From the IMG/VR virus record IMGVR_UViG_3300021108_000002, positions 1 through 57,446 of that record: a DNA stretch of 57,446 nt; one strand, written 5' to 3'. This document shows, piece after piece, positions 25,792 to 33,683 of this stretch; the stretch's first letter is position 1, and each line of letters starts with the position of its first letter. The stretch is from a virus. The notes below the pieces were generated by a model, which had not been told where the DNA came from, searched no databases, and was given only the letters and a program-made list of their open reading frames with translations. Position numbers and translations under genes: made by a program.

Positions 25792-26304
25792 ATATATTGA
25801 TATTAGCTGATTGTATTAACGTCATGTAAGTCATTGGCCATCGGCCAGCATTGGCTTGGTATAGTAGCTATTTAATTAAAGGGTCTGATCTGAGGAGCTA
25901 TATAGCGTATTAACTAAATTAGTCAGGGCAGTATCAAGTTGAGCGGTTCCGTCACTCAGTGGTTGCAAACTAAGAGTGGTCATACCTAGTAACAGTCGAT
26001 CAGAACAGCACTAGACCCATAAGAACTATGGAACCCTTGGATAGACCCTTTTTTAAGACATTACCAAATTGAAGTCAGTGGCAATAAGACCGGCCACGTG
26101 AAATGTCCCATGTAACAAGTTATGTGGAGCCATTATAAAACCGGACATTTGGGAGCAGTTAATGAAATCTCCATGTATGGAAGCTACTTATACGTTACGT
26201 GTAGCAGAACGCACTTATAAACAGACGGTAAATCGTTCCAATGGTGCCCCGAAAAAGTAATTAACGAACCATAGAGGATAGATATAACGTCTATCCTCTA
26301 TTTT
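25792..26304 (+). ncRNA. Large structured non-coding RNA candidate downstream of the tRNA
   Basis: About 510 bases with no plausible reading frame and higher G/C than neighbours. Possible helices: TGGCC/GGCCA near 25836-25848, AAAGGGTCT (25878) with AGACCCTTT (26043), GTGGC (26078) with GCCAC (26093), AAATGTCC (26101) with GGACATTT (26143), and GCTAC (26183) with GTAGC (26201). It ends in a 12-bp terminator. Size, phage setting and position next to a tRNA resemble the GOLLD and ROOL giant RNAs; assignment to either is not shown. Confidence 0.6.
26271..26304 (+). terminator. Strong terminator of the large RNA
   Basis: ATAGAGGATAGA at 26271-26282 pairs perfectly with TCTATCCTCTAT at 26290-26301 around a 7-base loop, followed by TTT. 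It lies 12 bases before ATG 26316, so the next gene must use read-through or its own start signal. Confidence 0.8.
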
Positions 26305-26315
26305 AAAACTAGATT

Positions 26316-26747
26316 ATGAAAACAGAAGATATTATTAACAAGTATCCTAAGATATTTGAAGATTACCAAGGTAATCCTAATGGAATTAATTGGCATGGTG
26401 TACCAGATGGCTGGTTACCAATTATAGATAAACTATGTGGTTGTATGCAATCATATATAGATCATAACACTACATATACAAAAGATGGACCTATAAAATC
26501 TATGCAAGTTAAGTGTACCCAAATGAAAGAAAAGTTTGGAGGACTACGTTTTTATGCTGATAGTCATGATGAGATCATAGAAGGTATGATAGAAATGGCT
26601 GAATATATGTGTGATAACACTTGTCAAGACTGTGGATCTGAAGAAGATCTCGGTGTAACATCTAATTGGATAAGTGTATTATGCAGAAATTGCGTAATTG
26701 CAAATGGTGATAGAGCTATGAACGCTTGGAAACCTAAAAGTAAATAA
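26316..26747 (+). CDS. Phage-conserved zinc-ribbon protein
   Basis: A 143-residue protein. The pattern MKEKFGGLRFYADSHDEIIE followed by CQDCGSEEDLG and VLCRNC is widespread in phage and prophage small proteins. Two CxxC pairs suggest one zinc site in the C-terminal third. The N-terminal part is helical (IINKYPKIFEDYQG). The function is unknown in the family. Confidence 0.7.
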   Translation: MKTEDIINKYPKIFEDYQGNPNGINWHGVPDGWLPIIDKLCGCMQSYIDHNTTYTKDGPIKSMQVKCTQMKEKFGGLRFYADSHDEIIEGMIEMAEYMCDNTCQDCGSEEDLGVTSNWISVLCRNCVIANGDRAMNAWKPKSK

Positions 26748-26748
26748 A

Positions 26749-27027
26749 ATGGAAGATAAACATATTCTATTACTCTGTAGCTGTTATAGCTCAGAGCATC
26801 AAATGATTATACATTTAGATAAAGGTGGAGATATGTTTCCTCCAGAAGCATTTGTTCACGTACATCTAGTAAGACGGTCTTTTTTGTACCGTGTTAAGTA
26901 TGCAATTAAATACATATTTGGATTTACATCTAGATATGGAGCATGGGATGAATTTATCTTAGATAAATCTCATGTAAAATCTTTATTAGAAATAGCTAAA
27001 CACTTAGATGATGAAACAGTATACTAA
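26749..27027 (+). CDS. Small phage-conserved protein
   Basis: A 92-residue protein. The start MEDKHILLLCSCYSSEHQMI and a LYRVKYAIKYIFG helix match a common phage hypothetical family with a C-x-C-x(3)-EHQ signature. It overlaps the next gene by 20 bases, so the two are probably co-translated. The function is unknown. Confidence 0.65.
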   Translation: MEDKHILLLCSCYSSEHQMIIHLDKGGDMFPPEAFVHVHLVRRSFLYRVKYAIKYIFGFTSRYGAWDEFILDKSHVKSLLEIAKHLDDETVY

Positions 27028-27577
27028 ACTACCTATACCTAAAGGTACAGCATGGGAGTACAAAAGATTAGATCATAAGTTACTTAGACTTATACATTGG
27101 CGTGTAAAAAACTTCTTTCATGGTATATGGAATATTATAAGATGGATGCCTACTTTATTTAAAGACAAAGATTGGGATGATTATTATATTACTAAGATCT
27201 TACAAAAGAAAATAGAGCATCAACGTGCTTATTTAGTAAAAGCTAATAGACATACTAATGTTGATAGAGATAACTATTGGATGACAGTGGTTCTCAATCT
27301 TATAGAAAGAAAGCATGAAGATTACTATGATATGGAACGTTATAACTATATAGTTCTTGGTCCAGATATATTTGGAGATGTAGAATCTGAAAATTTAGAT
27401 GAGTATATATCAAAATATCCAACTGCTAAACGAGCTGCTTTAAAAAAGTATGGTAAATACAGAAATATTGATGATAAAGAAACTCTTTCTTTATACATGG
27501 GACATATACGTCAACAAAGATGTGATGAACTTATTTATGAAATTCTTAAAAGACGTTCTGCCGAATGGTGGGATTAA
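27008..27577 (+). CDS. Phage-conserved helical protein
   Basis: A 189-residue protein, basic and aromatic. The core IIRWMPTLFKDKDWDDYYI, then ILQKKIEHQRAYL, is a signature of a hypothetical family occurring in many phages, usually beside the family of 26749-27027. The alternative start one codon later (27011) would be equally good. Function unknown. Confidence 0.7.
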   Translation: MMKQYTKLPIPKGTAWEYKRLDHKLLRLIHWRVKNFFHGIWNIIRWMPTLFKDKDWDDYYITKILQKKIEHQRAYLVKANRHTNVDRDNYWMTVVLNLIERKHEDYYDMERYNYIVLGPDIFGDVESENLDEYISKYPTAKRAALKKYGKYRNIDDKETLSLYMGHIRQQRCDELIYEILKRRSAEWWD

Positions 27578-27587
27578 ATAATCTATT

Positions 27588-28124
27588 ATGACAGATACTC
27601 AATTTATAGAAATGAAGGATGCATATCTAGATGATATCAAAAGTATGCTACTTAAAAATGGAAACTTTTCTGCTACAATTAGTATTATAGGTGAAGAGAA
27701 AAAAGATTTATCTTCTTCTATAGTACATATACCTTTACCAGAACAAATTGTTAACTCAGATGAAGGTAAACAATTGTTTGTAGATAAGATGATACCGGAA
27801 CTATCTAAGAAATTAAAAGATAGATTTAATATTCAAGCCGTAACTTGGGCATCAGAGGCATGGATGCGTGAAGCACATAAGGATGATTATAATCCTGATA
27901 TAGATAACTATAAAGATCTACCTATTAAGAAAGAGATACTAATTATCACTATAGATACAAAGACTAATTTAGAAAGTCATGTATATGAGATAGTAAGAAT
28001 GTCTATAGCACCCAACGGAGACTTAATAGAAAAAGTAGATCTCTTAAAACTACCTGAATTAAGTAAAGCATTTGCTTCAACTGAAGGTAGATTTAGTGGA
28101 TTATATAAAAAATTCACAGATTAA
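27588..28124 (+). CDS. Protein of unknown function
   Basis: A 178-residue protein, mixed alpha/beta, with segments IVHIPLPEQIVNSDEGKQLF and KKEILIITIDTKTN. It is well packed after the previous gene (10 bases). I do not recognise a family. The order of 26316-28124 suggests a conserved small-gene run. Confidence 0.6.
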   Translation: MTDTQFIEMKDAYLDDIKSMLLKNGNFSATISIIGEEKKDLSSSIVHIPLPEQIVNSDEGKQLFVDKMIPELSKKLKDRFNIQAVTWASEAWMREAHKDDYNPDIDNYKDLPIKKEILIITIDTKTNLESHVYEIVRMSIAPNGDLIEKVDLLKLPELSKAFASTEGRFSGLYKKFTD

Positions 28125-28151
28125 TTAATTTAATAACGCATAATCAATATT

Positions 28152-28325
28152 ATGATAAAATGGATTCAGAGTTTACTTACTAACTATAAGAAAGTTAAAA
28201 AGTTAGAAAACGAGATAGAAGTCTTGAATGATAGGATTGATGAAAAACAAGACATAATCAACAAGACTAATGCTTATTGGAAGAAAAAGCTCTATCATCA
28301 GAATAAAAAATCTAAAGAAGCCTAA
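28152..28325 (+). CDS. Small coiled-coil protein
   Basis: A 57-residue frame from ATG 28152 to TAA 28325. The N-terminus MIKWIQSLLTNYKK is amphipathic and could attach to membrane. The rest is a charged heptad-like helix (KLENEIEVLNDRIDEKQ). This is similar in design to small Rz-like or regulatory phage proteins; no function is assigned. Confidence 0.55.
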   Translation: MIKWIQSLLTNYKKVKKLENEIEVLNDRIDEKQDIINKTNAYWKKKLYHQNKKSKEA

Positions 28326-28416
28326 CTTATAGCTCTATTATCCATAGATTCTATATATATCGTTTGCTAGTTGTACTATATTACTTAGTTTTATATCATA
28401 CTAACTACGCATAAAA

Positions 28417-28680
28417 ATGCTTTATCAGCTACCCAATGGAAGGGTAATAGAAATAAGTACAGAGCAATTCTTTCAGATGACGGATGATGAGCTTGAATAT
28501 TTGATAGCTTACAACTTTGGAGACAATGTTGAAGACCCATGGTTTGGGTCAGTTATACATAAAAGTTCAAGACCAAGTGTAGAAGAAGATACTCCAGAAG
28601 TAATTCCAGATCTAACTAATATATCTAAAGAAGAAAAAATCAGCTACACTGATATAGACTATAAACCTGAAGAGGATTAG
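28417..28680 (+). CDS. Small acidic protein, function unknown
   Basis: An 87-residue protein. The N-terminus MLYQLPNGRVIEISTEQFF and TDDELEYLIAYNFG resembles a short family seen in phages. The second half is acidic and probably disordered (VEEDTPEVIPDL). A strong terminator follows 29 bases later. Confidence 0.6.
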   Translation: MLYQLPNGRVIEISTEQFFQMTDDELEYLIAYNFGDNVEDPWFGSVIHKSSRPSVEEDTPEVIPDLTNISKEEKISYTDIDYKPEED

Positions 28681-28708
28681 TTTATACATTTATTACGATT
28701 AAGACACA

Positions 28709-28738
28709 ACCCTTGAGATTATCTCAGGGGTTTTTTTA
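28709..28738 (+). terminator. Rho-independent terminator
   Basis: ACCCTTGAGAT and ATCTCAGGGGT pair with one mismatch, followed by seven T. It closes the transcript ending at 28680. Confidence 0.85.
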
Positions 28739-28760
28739 TTTATTTTAAAACAACGTTCAC

Positions 28761-29267
28761 ATGAAACACAGTAAAGTAAGAGTTGCCGCTGATATTAACG
28801 GTAACGTAATTGGGGTATCCCAAAACAATCCAGAGTACGGTTATGTACGTGTTGAGCAATCAGTAACACAAATTAGTGAAGCTGGTTGGTTAAAGCCAGT
28901 AAAACGCTCAGCATTAATTAAGGGTAAAGTAGAAGACTTGGCAGAAGCTGGGTTTGTAGAAGGCCATGAGCTTTCAGGTAAGATTATTGTAAGAGAGTCT
29001 TTAACAGCATTTAACCCAGAAAATCCAGATCGTGATCTAAAGATTGCTGGTGCTACAGGTGTTGTATGTACAATTGATGATCAACCTATCTATCGTCAAA
29101 CATTCTATACGTCTAATCAAGAGGCTTATGATGACTTAATAACTCATGATAATACTGTTGAAATACGTGAGGTACAAATTGCACAAAAAGAGATAACTTC
29201 ACTTAAGAGTAACACTCTTAGGGATTTAGGTAGAAAATTAGTAGCAGAACAAGAAGCTACGTTGTAA
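28761..29267 (+). CDS. Protein of unknown function, probably abundant
   Basis: A 168-residue protein. Its evenly charged sequence (VRVAADINGNVIGVSQNNPE, LIKGKVEDLAEAGF, GVVCTIDDQPIYRQTFY) suggests a beta-rich fold and a C-terminal helix. It is flanked by a terminator upstream and a hairpin downstream, so it is probably a single-gene transcript, as for abundant proteins. A DNA-binding role is possible but not shown. Confidence 0.6.
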   Translation: MKHSKVRVAADINGNVIGVSQNNPEYGYVRVEQSVTQISEAGWLKPVKRSALIKGKVEDLAEAGFVEGHELSGKIIVRESLTAFNPENPDRDLKIAGATGVVCTIDDQPIYRQTFYTSNQEAYDDLITHDNTVEIREVQIAQKEITSLKSNTLRDLGRKLVAEQEATL

Positions 29268-29275
29268 TAATTAAC

Positions 29276-29303
29276 TAGGAGGGCTCAAATATGAGCTCTC
29301 CTA
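29276..29303 (+). promoter_or_regulatory. 12-bp hairpin with AATA loop before gene 29336
   Basis: TAGGAG-GGCTCA, AATA loop, TGAGCT-CTCCTA: a 12-bp stem with one G-T pair. It has the same plan as 22346-22365. An ATG at 29291 lies in the loop, so it is a poor start codon. It may terminate the previous transcript or be a leader structure. Confidence 0.55.
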
Positions 29304-29335
29304 TATTTACACATCCATTCAAACCATACTACGTT

Positions 29336-29857
29336 ATGTATAACCCAAACAAAACAATATCCGCTAACTCTAAAGGCATAGTTGTGTCTTTTGGAGATGT
29401 TAACAAGCATAGATTCGTTAAGTATGAGTCTATAGCTGTTAAACAAATTCAGCTTTATGGTACTGTAAAGTATCAAAAGATTGAACAACCAGGATTTAAC
29501 CCTACACAAGAAAAGCTATTTTATGAAGCTATGTATGGTTTAAACTTTTACACTGCAGCAGAGATTAAAGTTATGCCTGTAGAAAAGAAGAGACATGTGA
29601 TTGTATTATACACAAGAGTACAAAAAATGTTAAACATGTGGAAACAAGAAATTATTGGTAAACAAGTAGATCACTTCTTTGCTACACTATTTCCTAATTC
29701 ACCCTTTACTAAATTTCTTTTAGAGAATGAGTTTTATGATAAAAACTTAGAATGCCCATTAAGTCTTAGAGATCTGGGTGTTAGAAGTGAAAAACTTATA
29801 GCTGAGAAACTAGTAGAATCTAGACTATTACCCTATAACTTTTTTAAATTAACTTAA
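29336..29857 (+). CDS. Protein of unknown function
   Basis: A 173-residue basic protein from ATG 29336 (MYNPNKTISANSKGIVVSFG). An upstream in-frame ATG at 29291 is in a hairpin loop and less likely. The N-terminal part is beta-like. The rest is helical (KLFYEAMYGLNFYTAAEIKV, VQKMLNMWKQEIIG). It has no catalytic motif. It is followed 3 bases later by a small gene. Confidence 0.6.
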   Translation: MYNPNKTISANSKGIVVSFGDVNKHRFVKYESIAVKQIQLYGTVKYQKIEQPGFNPTQEKLFYEAMYGLNFYTAAEIKVMPVEKKRHVIVLYTRVQKMLNMWKQEIIGKQVDHFFATLFPNSPFTKFLLENEFYDKNLECPLSLRDLGVRSEKLIAEKLVESRLLPYNFFKLT

Positions 29858-29860
29858 ATT

Positions 29861-30097
29861 ATGCAGTATACATTTATTATTAATGGTACAGCACAGCTTG
29901 TGCTTATTCCAGAGAATGAACTAGACCGTTTGCTTTTAGAGCGTACTCTAGACACCGGTTCTACAATTGAAGTATCTAAAATCTCACAACCAATTAGTAT
30001 TTTAGGAAAACCTGTTACAGATAGCTATGTATTAAAACGTAAGATTCATTCAACAGTTACAGCTTTAAATAAAGAAGATGATACAAGCGAAACTTAA
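29861..30097 (+). CDS. Small protein, function unknown
   Basis: A 78-residue protein with a beta-rich N-terminus (QYTFIINGTAQLVLIPEN) and an acidic tail (ALNKEDDTSET). Its end overlaps the start of the HNH gene by 20 bases. No family is recognised. Confidence 0.55.
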   Translation: MQYTFIINGTAQLVLIPENELDRLLLERTLDTGSTIEVSKISQPISILGKPVTDSYVLKRKIHSTVTALNKEDDTSET

Positions 30098-30461
30098 ACA
30101 GTGTGCTGGTTGTAACCAGATGAAACACATATGGAAGTCTCATGGTAAGGAAAAATATTGTAAAGAATGCTGGTATAGTATTGAGAAGCCAAAGTCTATA
30201 GCTCCCATCTCTAAAAAGATGAAAGAAACTGTAGATCAGTATTCAAAAATACGTACAGCATACCTTACAGTGAATCCTCATTGTAAAGCCAACTTAGTTG
30301 GTTGTGCAGGTGCAGCAACAGAAGTACATCATAAAGCAGGTAGGGGTGAAAACCATTTACGTATTGCTACATGGTTACCTGTATGCAGACCTTGTCACAC
30401 ATGGATAGAGCTTCATCCTAAAGAAGCTAAAGAACTAAATTTATCAGAAACAAGATTATAA
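30078..30461 (+). CDS. HNH-like endonuclease domain protein
   Basis: A 127-residue protein. An N-terminal zinc ribbon (CAGCNQMKHIW, then CKEC) is followed by an HNH-like unit with EVHHKAGRG, a WLPVCRPCHTWIE segment and a final acidic helix. His-His and two CxxC pairs fit a beta-beta-alpha-metal nuclease fold. Standalone HNH genes are common in phages. Here it precedes a helicase-like gene, so DNA processing is plausible. Confidence 0.75.
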   Translation: MIQAKLKQCAGCNQMKHIWKSHGKEKYCKECWYSIEKPKSIAPISKKMKETVDQYSKIRTAYLTVNPHCKANLVGCAGAATEVHHKAGRGENHLRIATWLPVCRPCHTWIELHPKEAKELNLSETRL

Positions 30462-30462
30462 T

Positions 30463-30744
30463 ATGGAAAATACTTGGGAAGAAACGAGAAACAAATACAA
30501 GATGGCAGCAGCTCATTTTGCAGACAGATATGGAGAAACTGTATCTGAACACGTTTTAGATGTAATGATATCTACAATGTTAACTAAAGATGGTGTATTA
30601 CAAGGTGGTAGCTTTGTAGATGCAATAGTAACTAATAACTTAAAAGAAGCTATTAGTAGGGCTGATAAAGAATGTCTTGCACATTTAAGAATCATTACAC
30701 TATGTGCTAACTTTTGTAACGTAGAATACGAGATGAATGTCTAA
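30463..30744 (+). CDS. Small protein upstream of helicase, function unknown
   Basis: A 93-residue helical protein (MENTWEETRNKYKMAAAHFA). It starts 1 base after the HNH stop and overlaps the start of the helicase (30737) by 8 bases, so translation is probably coupled. No family is recognised. Confidence 0.6.
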   Translation: MENTWEETRNKYKMAAAHFADRYGETVSEHVLDVMISTMLTKDGVLQGGSFVDAIVTNNLKEAISRADKECLAHLRIITLCANFCNVEYEMNV

Positions 30745-31852
30745 AAGAGAAGAAATCCAACATGAAGCCTTAGAAATAGCTATTACAAACAAACGTTGTG
30801 GTTTAGCTATTTCTATGGGTGTTGGTAAAACCTTAATTGGTTTGCAGTATATAGATAAACTAAGAGAAACTAATATAAATCTTAGAGTGTTAGTAGTAGC
30901 ACCTAAGCTATCTATATTTGACTCATGGATAGATGATGGGATAAAGTTTGGTATATCAGGAGCTAATATAGATTTTACAAGTTACCTCTCTTTACATAAA
31001 AAGAATCCACATGAGTATGATGTAGTTGTACTAGACGAATGTCATAGCCTACTTAACTCTCATATAGTATTTCTAAAACCTTTTACTGGTAGAATACTGG
31101 GCCTAACCGGTACGCCTCCCAGGCACAGTAATACAGATAAAGGTAAATTAGTAAGTACATACTGTCCTATGTTATACAAGTATATTACTGATGATGCTGT
31201 AAGTGATGATATTCTAAATGATTATAGAATATTAGTACACAAGATGCCTCTTTCTAATATAAATAGTATCCCTGTTAAAATAAAGAGTAATGGCATGGAG
31301 TTTTATACATCAGAACGTAAAAACTATGAGTATTGGACAAAACGTATAGGTCAAGCTCAAAGTAAAAAACAAGAGCAGATTGCTTCTGTAATGAGAATGC
31401 GAGTTCTTATGGACTTTAGAACTAAAGAAACGTATGTAAAAAAGCTACTTAATGATATAGAAGACAAATGTATTGTATTTTGTAATACACAAGACCAATC
31501 TGATAGAATCTGTAAACAATCTTATCATTCTAATAATCCAGAGTCAGAAGAAAATCTACAGAATTTTAAAGATGGAACTATATCTGAGCTATCATGTGTA
31601 CTTCAGCTTAGTGAAGGTATTAATATACCCAATCTTAGAGCTGGTATCATTATGCATGCATATGGTAACGAGCGTAAATCTAGTCAAAGACTAGGACGTC
31701 TACTGAGACTTAATCCTAACGATACAGCTTATGTACATATTCTTTGTTATCAAGATACTGTAGATGAAAGATGGTTAGCAGAGGCTCTTAGAGATTTAGA
31801 TCCTAGAAAAATTAAATATTTTGACGTAAATACATTATCAAATGAATTATAA
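30737..31852 (+). CDS. SF2 helicase (DEAD/H or SNF2-like)
   Basis: A 371-residue compact helicase. Motif I is ISMGVGKTLIGLQ (about 27-39), motif II VVLDECHSLL (about 95-104), motif III ILGLTGTPPR, motif IV-like CIVFCNTQDQS, and motif VI QRLGRLLRLN. This is a minimal two-RecA-domain core with no accessory domains. It could assist replication or recombination, or act on RNA. Coupled translation with the small genes before and after suggests a functional unit. Confidence 0.85.
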   Translation: MSKREEIQHEALEIAITNKRCGLAISMGVGKTLIGLQYIDKLRETNINLRVLVVAPKLSIFDSWIDDGIKFGISGANIDFTSYLSLHKKNPHEYDVVVLDECHSLLNSHIVFLKPFTGRILGLTGTPPRHSNTDKGKLVSTYCPMLYKYITDDAVSDDILNDYRILVHKMPLSNINSIPVKIKSNGMEFYTSERKNYEYWTKRIGQAQSKKQEQIASVMRMRVLMDFRTKETYVKKLLNDIEDKCIVFCNTQDQSDRICKQSYHSNNPESEENLQNFKDGTISELSCVLQLSEGINIPNLRAGIIMHAYGNERKSSQRLGRLLRLNPNDTAYVHILCYQDTVDERWLAEALRDLDPRKIKYFDVNTLSNEL

Positions 31853-32240
31853 ACCACTTAATGGGAAGTTTATTAAAAGAAACGGCAGGCTAGAATTTTC
31901 TAGCTTAGCTGTTTCTAAACAACATGAAGTTTTTGTATCAGAAGTACCTGATAACACTATAGTAGAGTTTTTCTTTGAGGTGCAACAAGATGACGGTACA
32001 CTTCCTCAATTGGCTAAACTACATGCAATGATAAGAGAACTTGCACTGCATATAGGTGAGCCATTTGAAGATATGAAGCTATTAGTAAAAGATAAAGCTG
32101 GCTTATGTTTATCTAGAGAAGTTGCTGGTAAAGAATATTTCTTAGCTAAAAGCTTTGGTGAATGTTCTAGAGAAGAATTATCACTTGCTATACAAGCAGC
32201 TATAGATATTGGAATCAGTGTTAGCTGTCCAGTTGCGTAA
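31842..32240 (+). CDS. Protein of unknown function (NinB-like architecture, weak)
   Basis: A 132-residue protein with DGTLPQLAKLHAMIRELALHI, KLLVKDKAGLCL and a C-terminal SFGECSREELSLAIQAAIDIG. The order resembles NinB/Orf-type recombination mediators, where a helix pair follows a SREEL-like loop, but similarity is weak. It overlaps the helicase end by 11 bases and is converged on by the reversed gene at 32221. Confidence 0.45.
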   Translation: MNYKPLNGKFIKRNGRLEFSSLAVSKQHEVFVSEVPDNTIVEFFFEVQQDDGTLPQLAKLHAMIRELALHIGEPFEDMKLLVKDKAGLCLSREVAGKEYFLAKSFGECSREELSLAIQAAIDIGISVSCPVA

Positions 32241-32499
32241 CATCTGCATCATAAGTAAAACCTTGCTCTTCAGCTTTAGTTTCTATTTCATTCATTAAAA
32301 GCATCATAGTAGATAGATGTTCCATCCAATCTAATGTAAGTTCTTCTTTTGCAACAGCTTGTCTCTGAAATTCAGCAAGTTCTTCATCAGTTCTATCACT
32401 TACTAAATACAGCACAACTGCTTGTATTTTCTGCATAAAACCAGAACCAACGGTTATTTGGATTGCAGCATCCTTCTTGATCATCTTAATGTTTGACAT
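32221..32499 (-). CDS. Lone leftward gene, function unknown
   Basis: A 92-residue protein starting MSNIKMIKKDAAIQITVGSG, with helical charged segments (DRTDEELAEFQRQAVAKEEL). Composition and a clean leader support it as real. It is the only leftward gene in the 21334-36446 cluster, and its stop overlaps the end of the upstream-strand gene by 20 bases. It may be an antisense-type regulator or an independent acquisition. Confidence 0.65.
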   Translation of the reverse strand: MSNIKMIKKDAAIQITVGSGFMQKIQAVVLYLVSDRTDEELAEFQRQAVAKEELTLDWMEHLSTMMLLMNEIETKAEEQGFTYDADVTQLDS

Positions 32500-32559
32500 A
32501 TAATTATAGTTTTACTTTACAGATTAATAGCATTTTGCTTTACAAAAATATAAAACTTT

Positions 32560-33276
32560 ATGACACAAACCGTAAACTTAGAAGAAATAAAATGTAAGCT
32601 TATAGAAAAGCTTACTCCTTCAGGCTGGGCAACAAAACTACGTGGATTTATACAATCCAGTGATTTTGATGCCATATTAGAAACACTTTATATAGAAAGA
32701 GAGCAGGGTAGACGATTTACACCTCCATTAAAAGACGTATTTAAAGCATTTGAAGAATGTCCAGAAAAAGACCTTAAGGTTGTAATAATTGGACAAGACC
32801 CATATCCTCACATGAATGTAGCAGATGGTATAGCTTTTAGCTGTAGCCGTACTGGTAAACCACAACCCAGTTTAAAGTTCATATTTCAAGAAATAGAACG
32901 TACTGTATTTCAAGAATGGCCTTCTCATCAAGAACCAGATTTAACCCGTTGGGCTAAACAAGGTGTGCTATTACTTAATACTGCTCTCACTTGTCAAATT
33001 GATAAAGTGGGTAGTCACTATGATATATGGCATGACTTTATTATGTATGTATTAGATATGATAAACCTAACTAACTCAGGTGTCATATTTATTCTATTAG
33101 GAGCTAAGGCTCAAGAACTAGAGTCCGTACTTGGTCAAAATCATTATATTCTTAAAGCATCACATCCTGCATCTGCTGTATACAGTGGAGGCACATGGGA
33201 TTGTAATGATGTCTTTAATAAGACTAATGAGATAATTGTAGCAAACAACGGACCTTTATTTAAAATCAATTGGTAA
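32560..33276 (+). CDS. ung: Uracil-DNA glycosylase
   Basis: A 238-residue family 1 UDG. Motif A is IIGQDPYPHMNVADGIAFSC (catalytic Asp in GQDPYP, about residue 78). A central GVLLLNTALTC motif and a C-terminal LKASHPASAVYSG (about 205-217, HPSP-like loop with catalytic His) are intact. The extended N-terminus is typical. It removes uracil from DNA to begin base-excision repair. Several crAss-like phages carry it. Length and motifs show an active enzyme. Confidence 0.95.
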   Translation: MTQTVNLEEIKCKLIEKLTPSGWATKLRGFIQSSDFDAILETLYIEREQGRRFTPPLKDVFKAFEECPEKDLKVVIIGQDPYPHMNVADGIAFSCSRTGKPQPSLKFIFQEIERTVFQEWPSHQEPDLTRWAKQGVLLLNTALTCQIDKVGSHYDIWHDFIMYVLDMINLTNSGVIFILLGAKAQELESVLGQNHYILKASHPASAVYSGGTWDCNDVFNKTNEIIVANNGPLFKINW

Positions 33277-33295
33277 ACTTTTAAAAACAAACAAA

Positions 33296-33649
33296 ATGGC
33301 AGTTAACAAAGTGGAGATCTACGTATCTCAAATTCTAGAAGATTTAGACAATGGTCTAACATGGTTAAAGAGAGATGATTTAGGTTATGGATCTATCCAA
33401 GACAAGTACAATGCAAAAGATCAGCAGATTGTTATGATCAGAAAACACCCTGCTCTTAAAAATGCAGAGACAACAGTGACAGTATTTACTGTTATTGATG
33501 ATACTAAGAAACAAGAAGTAGTTGCATCTGTAGATAACACTCCAGTTAAAGACACTACTCCTTTTATAGAAGCTAAACCTGAAATGCAGACTTTAGTAGC
33601 ACAACCATCTAGCAGTGATGATGAACTATCAGCATTTGCAAACTTATAA
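33296..33649 (+). CDS. Small protein beside MoxR, function unknown
   Basis: A 117-residue protein. The first 60 residues are structured (VEIYVSQILEDLDNGLTWLK). The rest is disordered and ends in an acidic SSDDELSAFANL tail. It sits 35 bases before the MoxR-like ATPase and could belong with it. No family is recognised. Confidence 0.6.
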   Translation: MAVNKVEIYVSQILEDLDNGLTWLKRDDLGYGSIQDKYNAKDQQIVMIRKHPALKNAETTVTVFTVIDDTKKQEVVASVDNTPVKDTTPFIEAKPEMQTLVAQPSSSDDELSAFANL

Positions 33650-33683
33650 TCAACCCACAAATACAAATTAAAAAAACACTAAC

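Noticed and set aside
29291-29335. Upstream start of the gene at 29336
   Set aside because: The ATG lies in the loop of a 12-bp hairpin; the next ATG has a normal leader.
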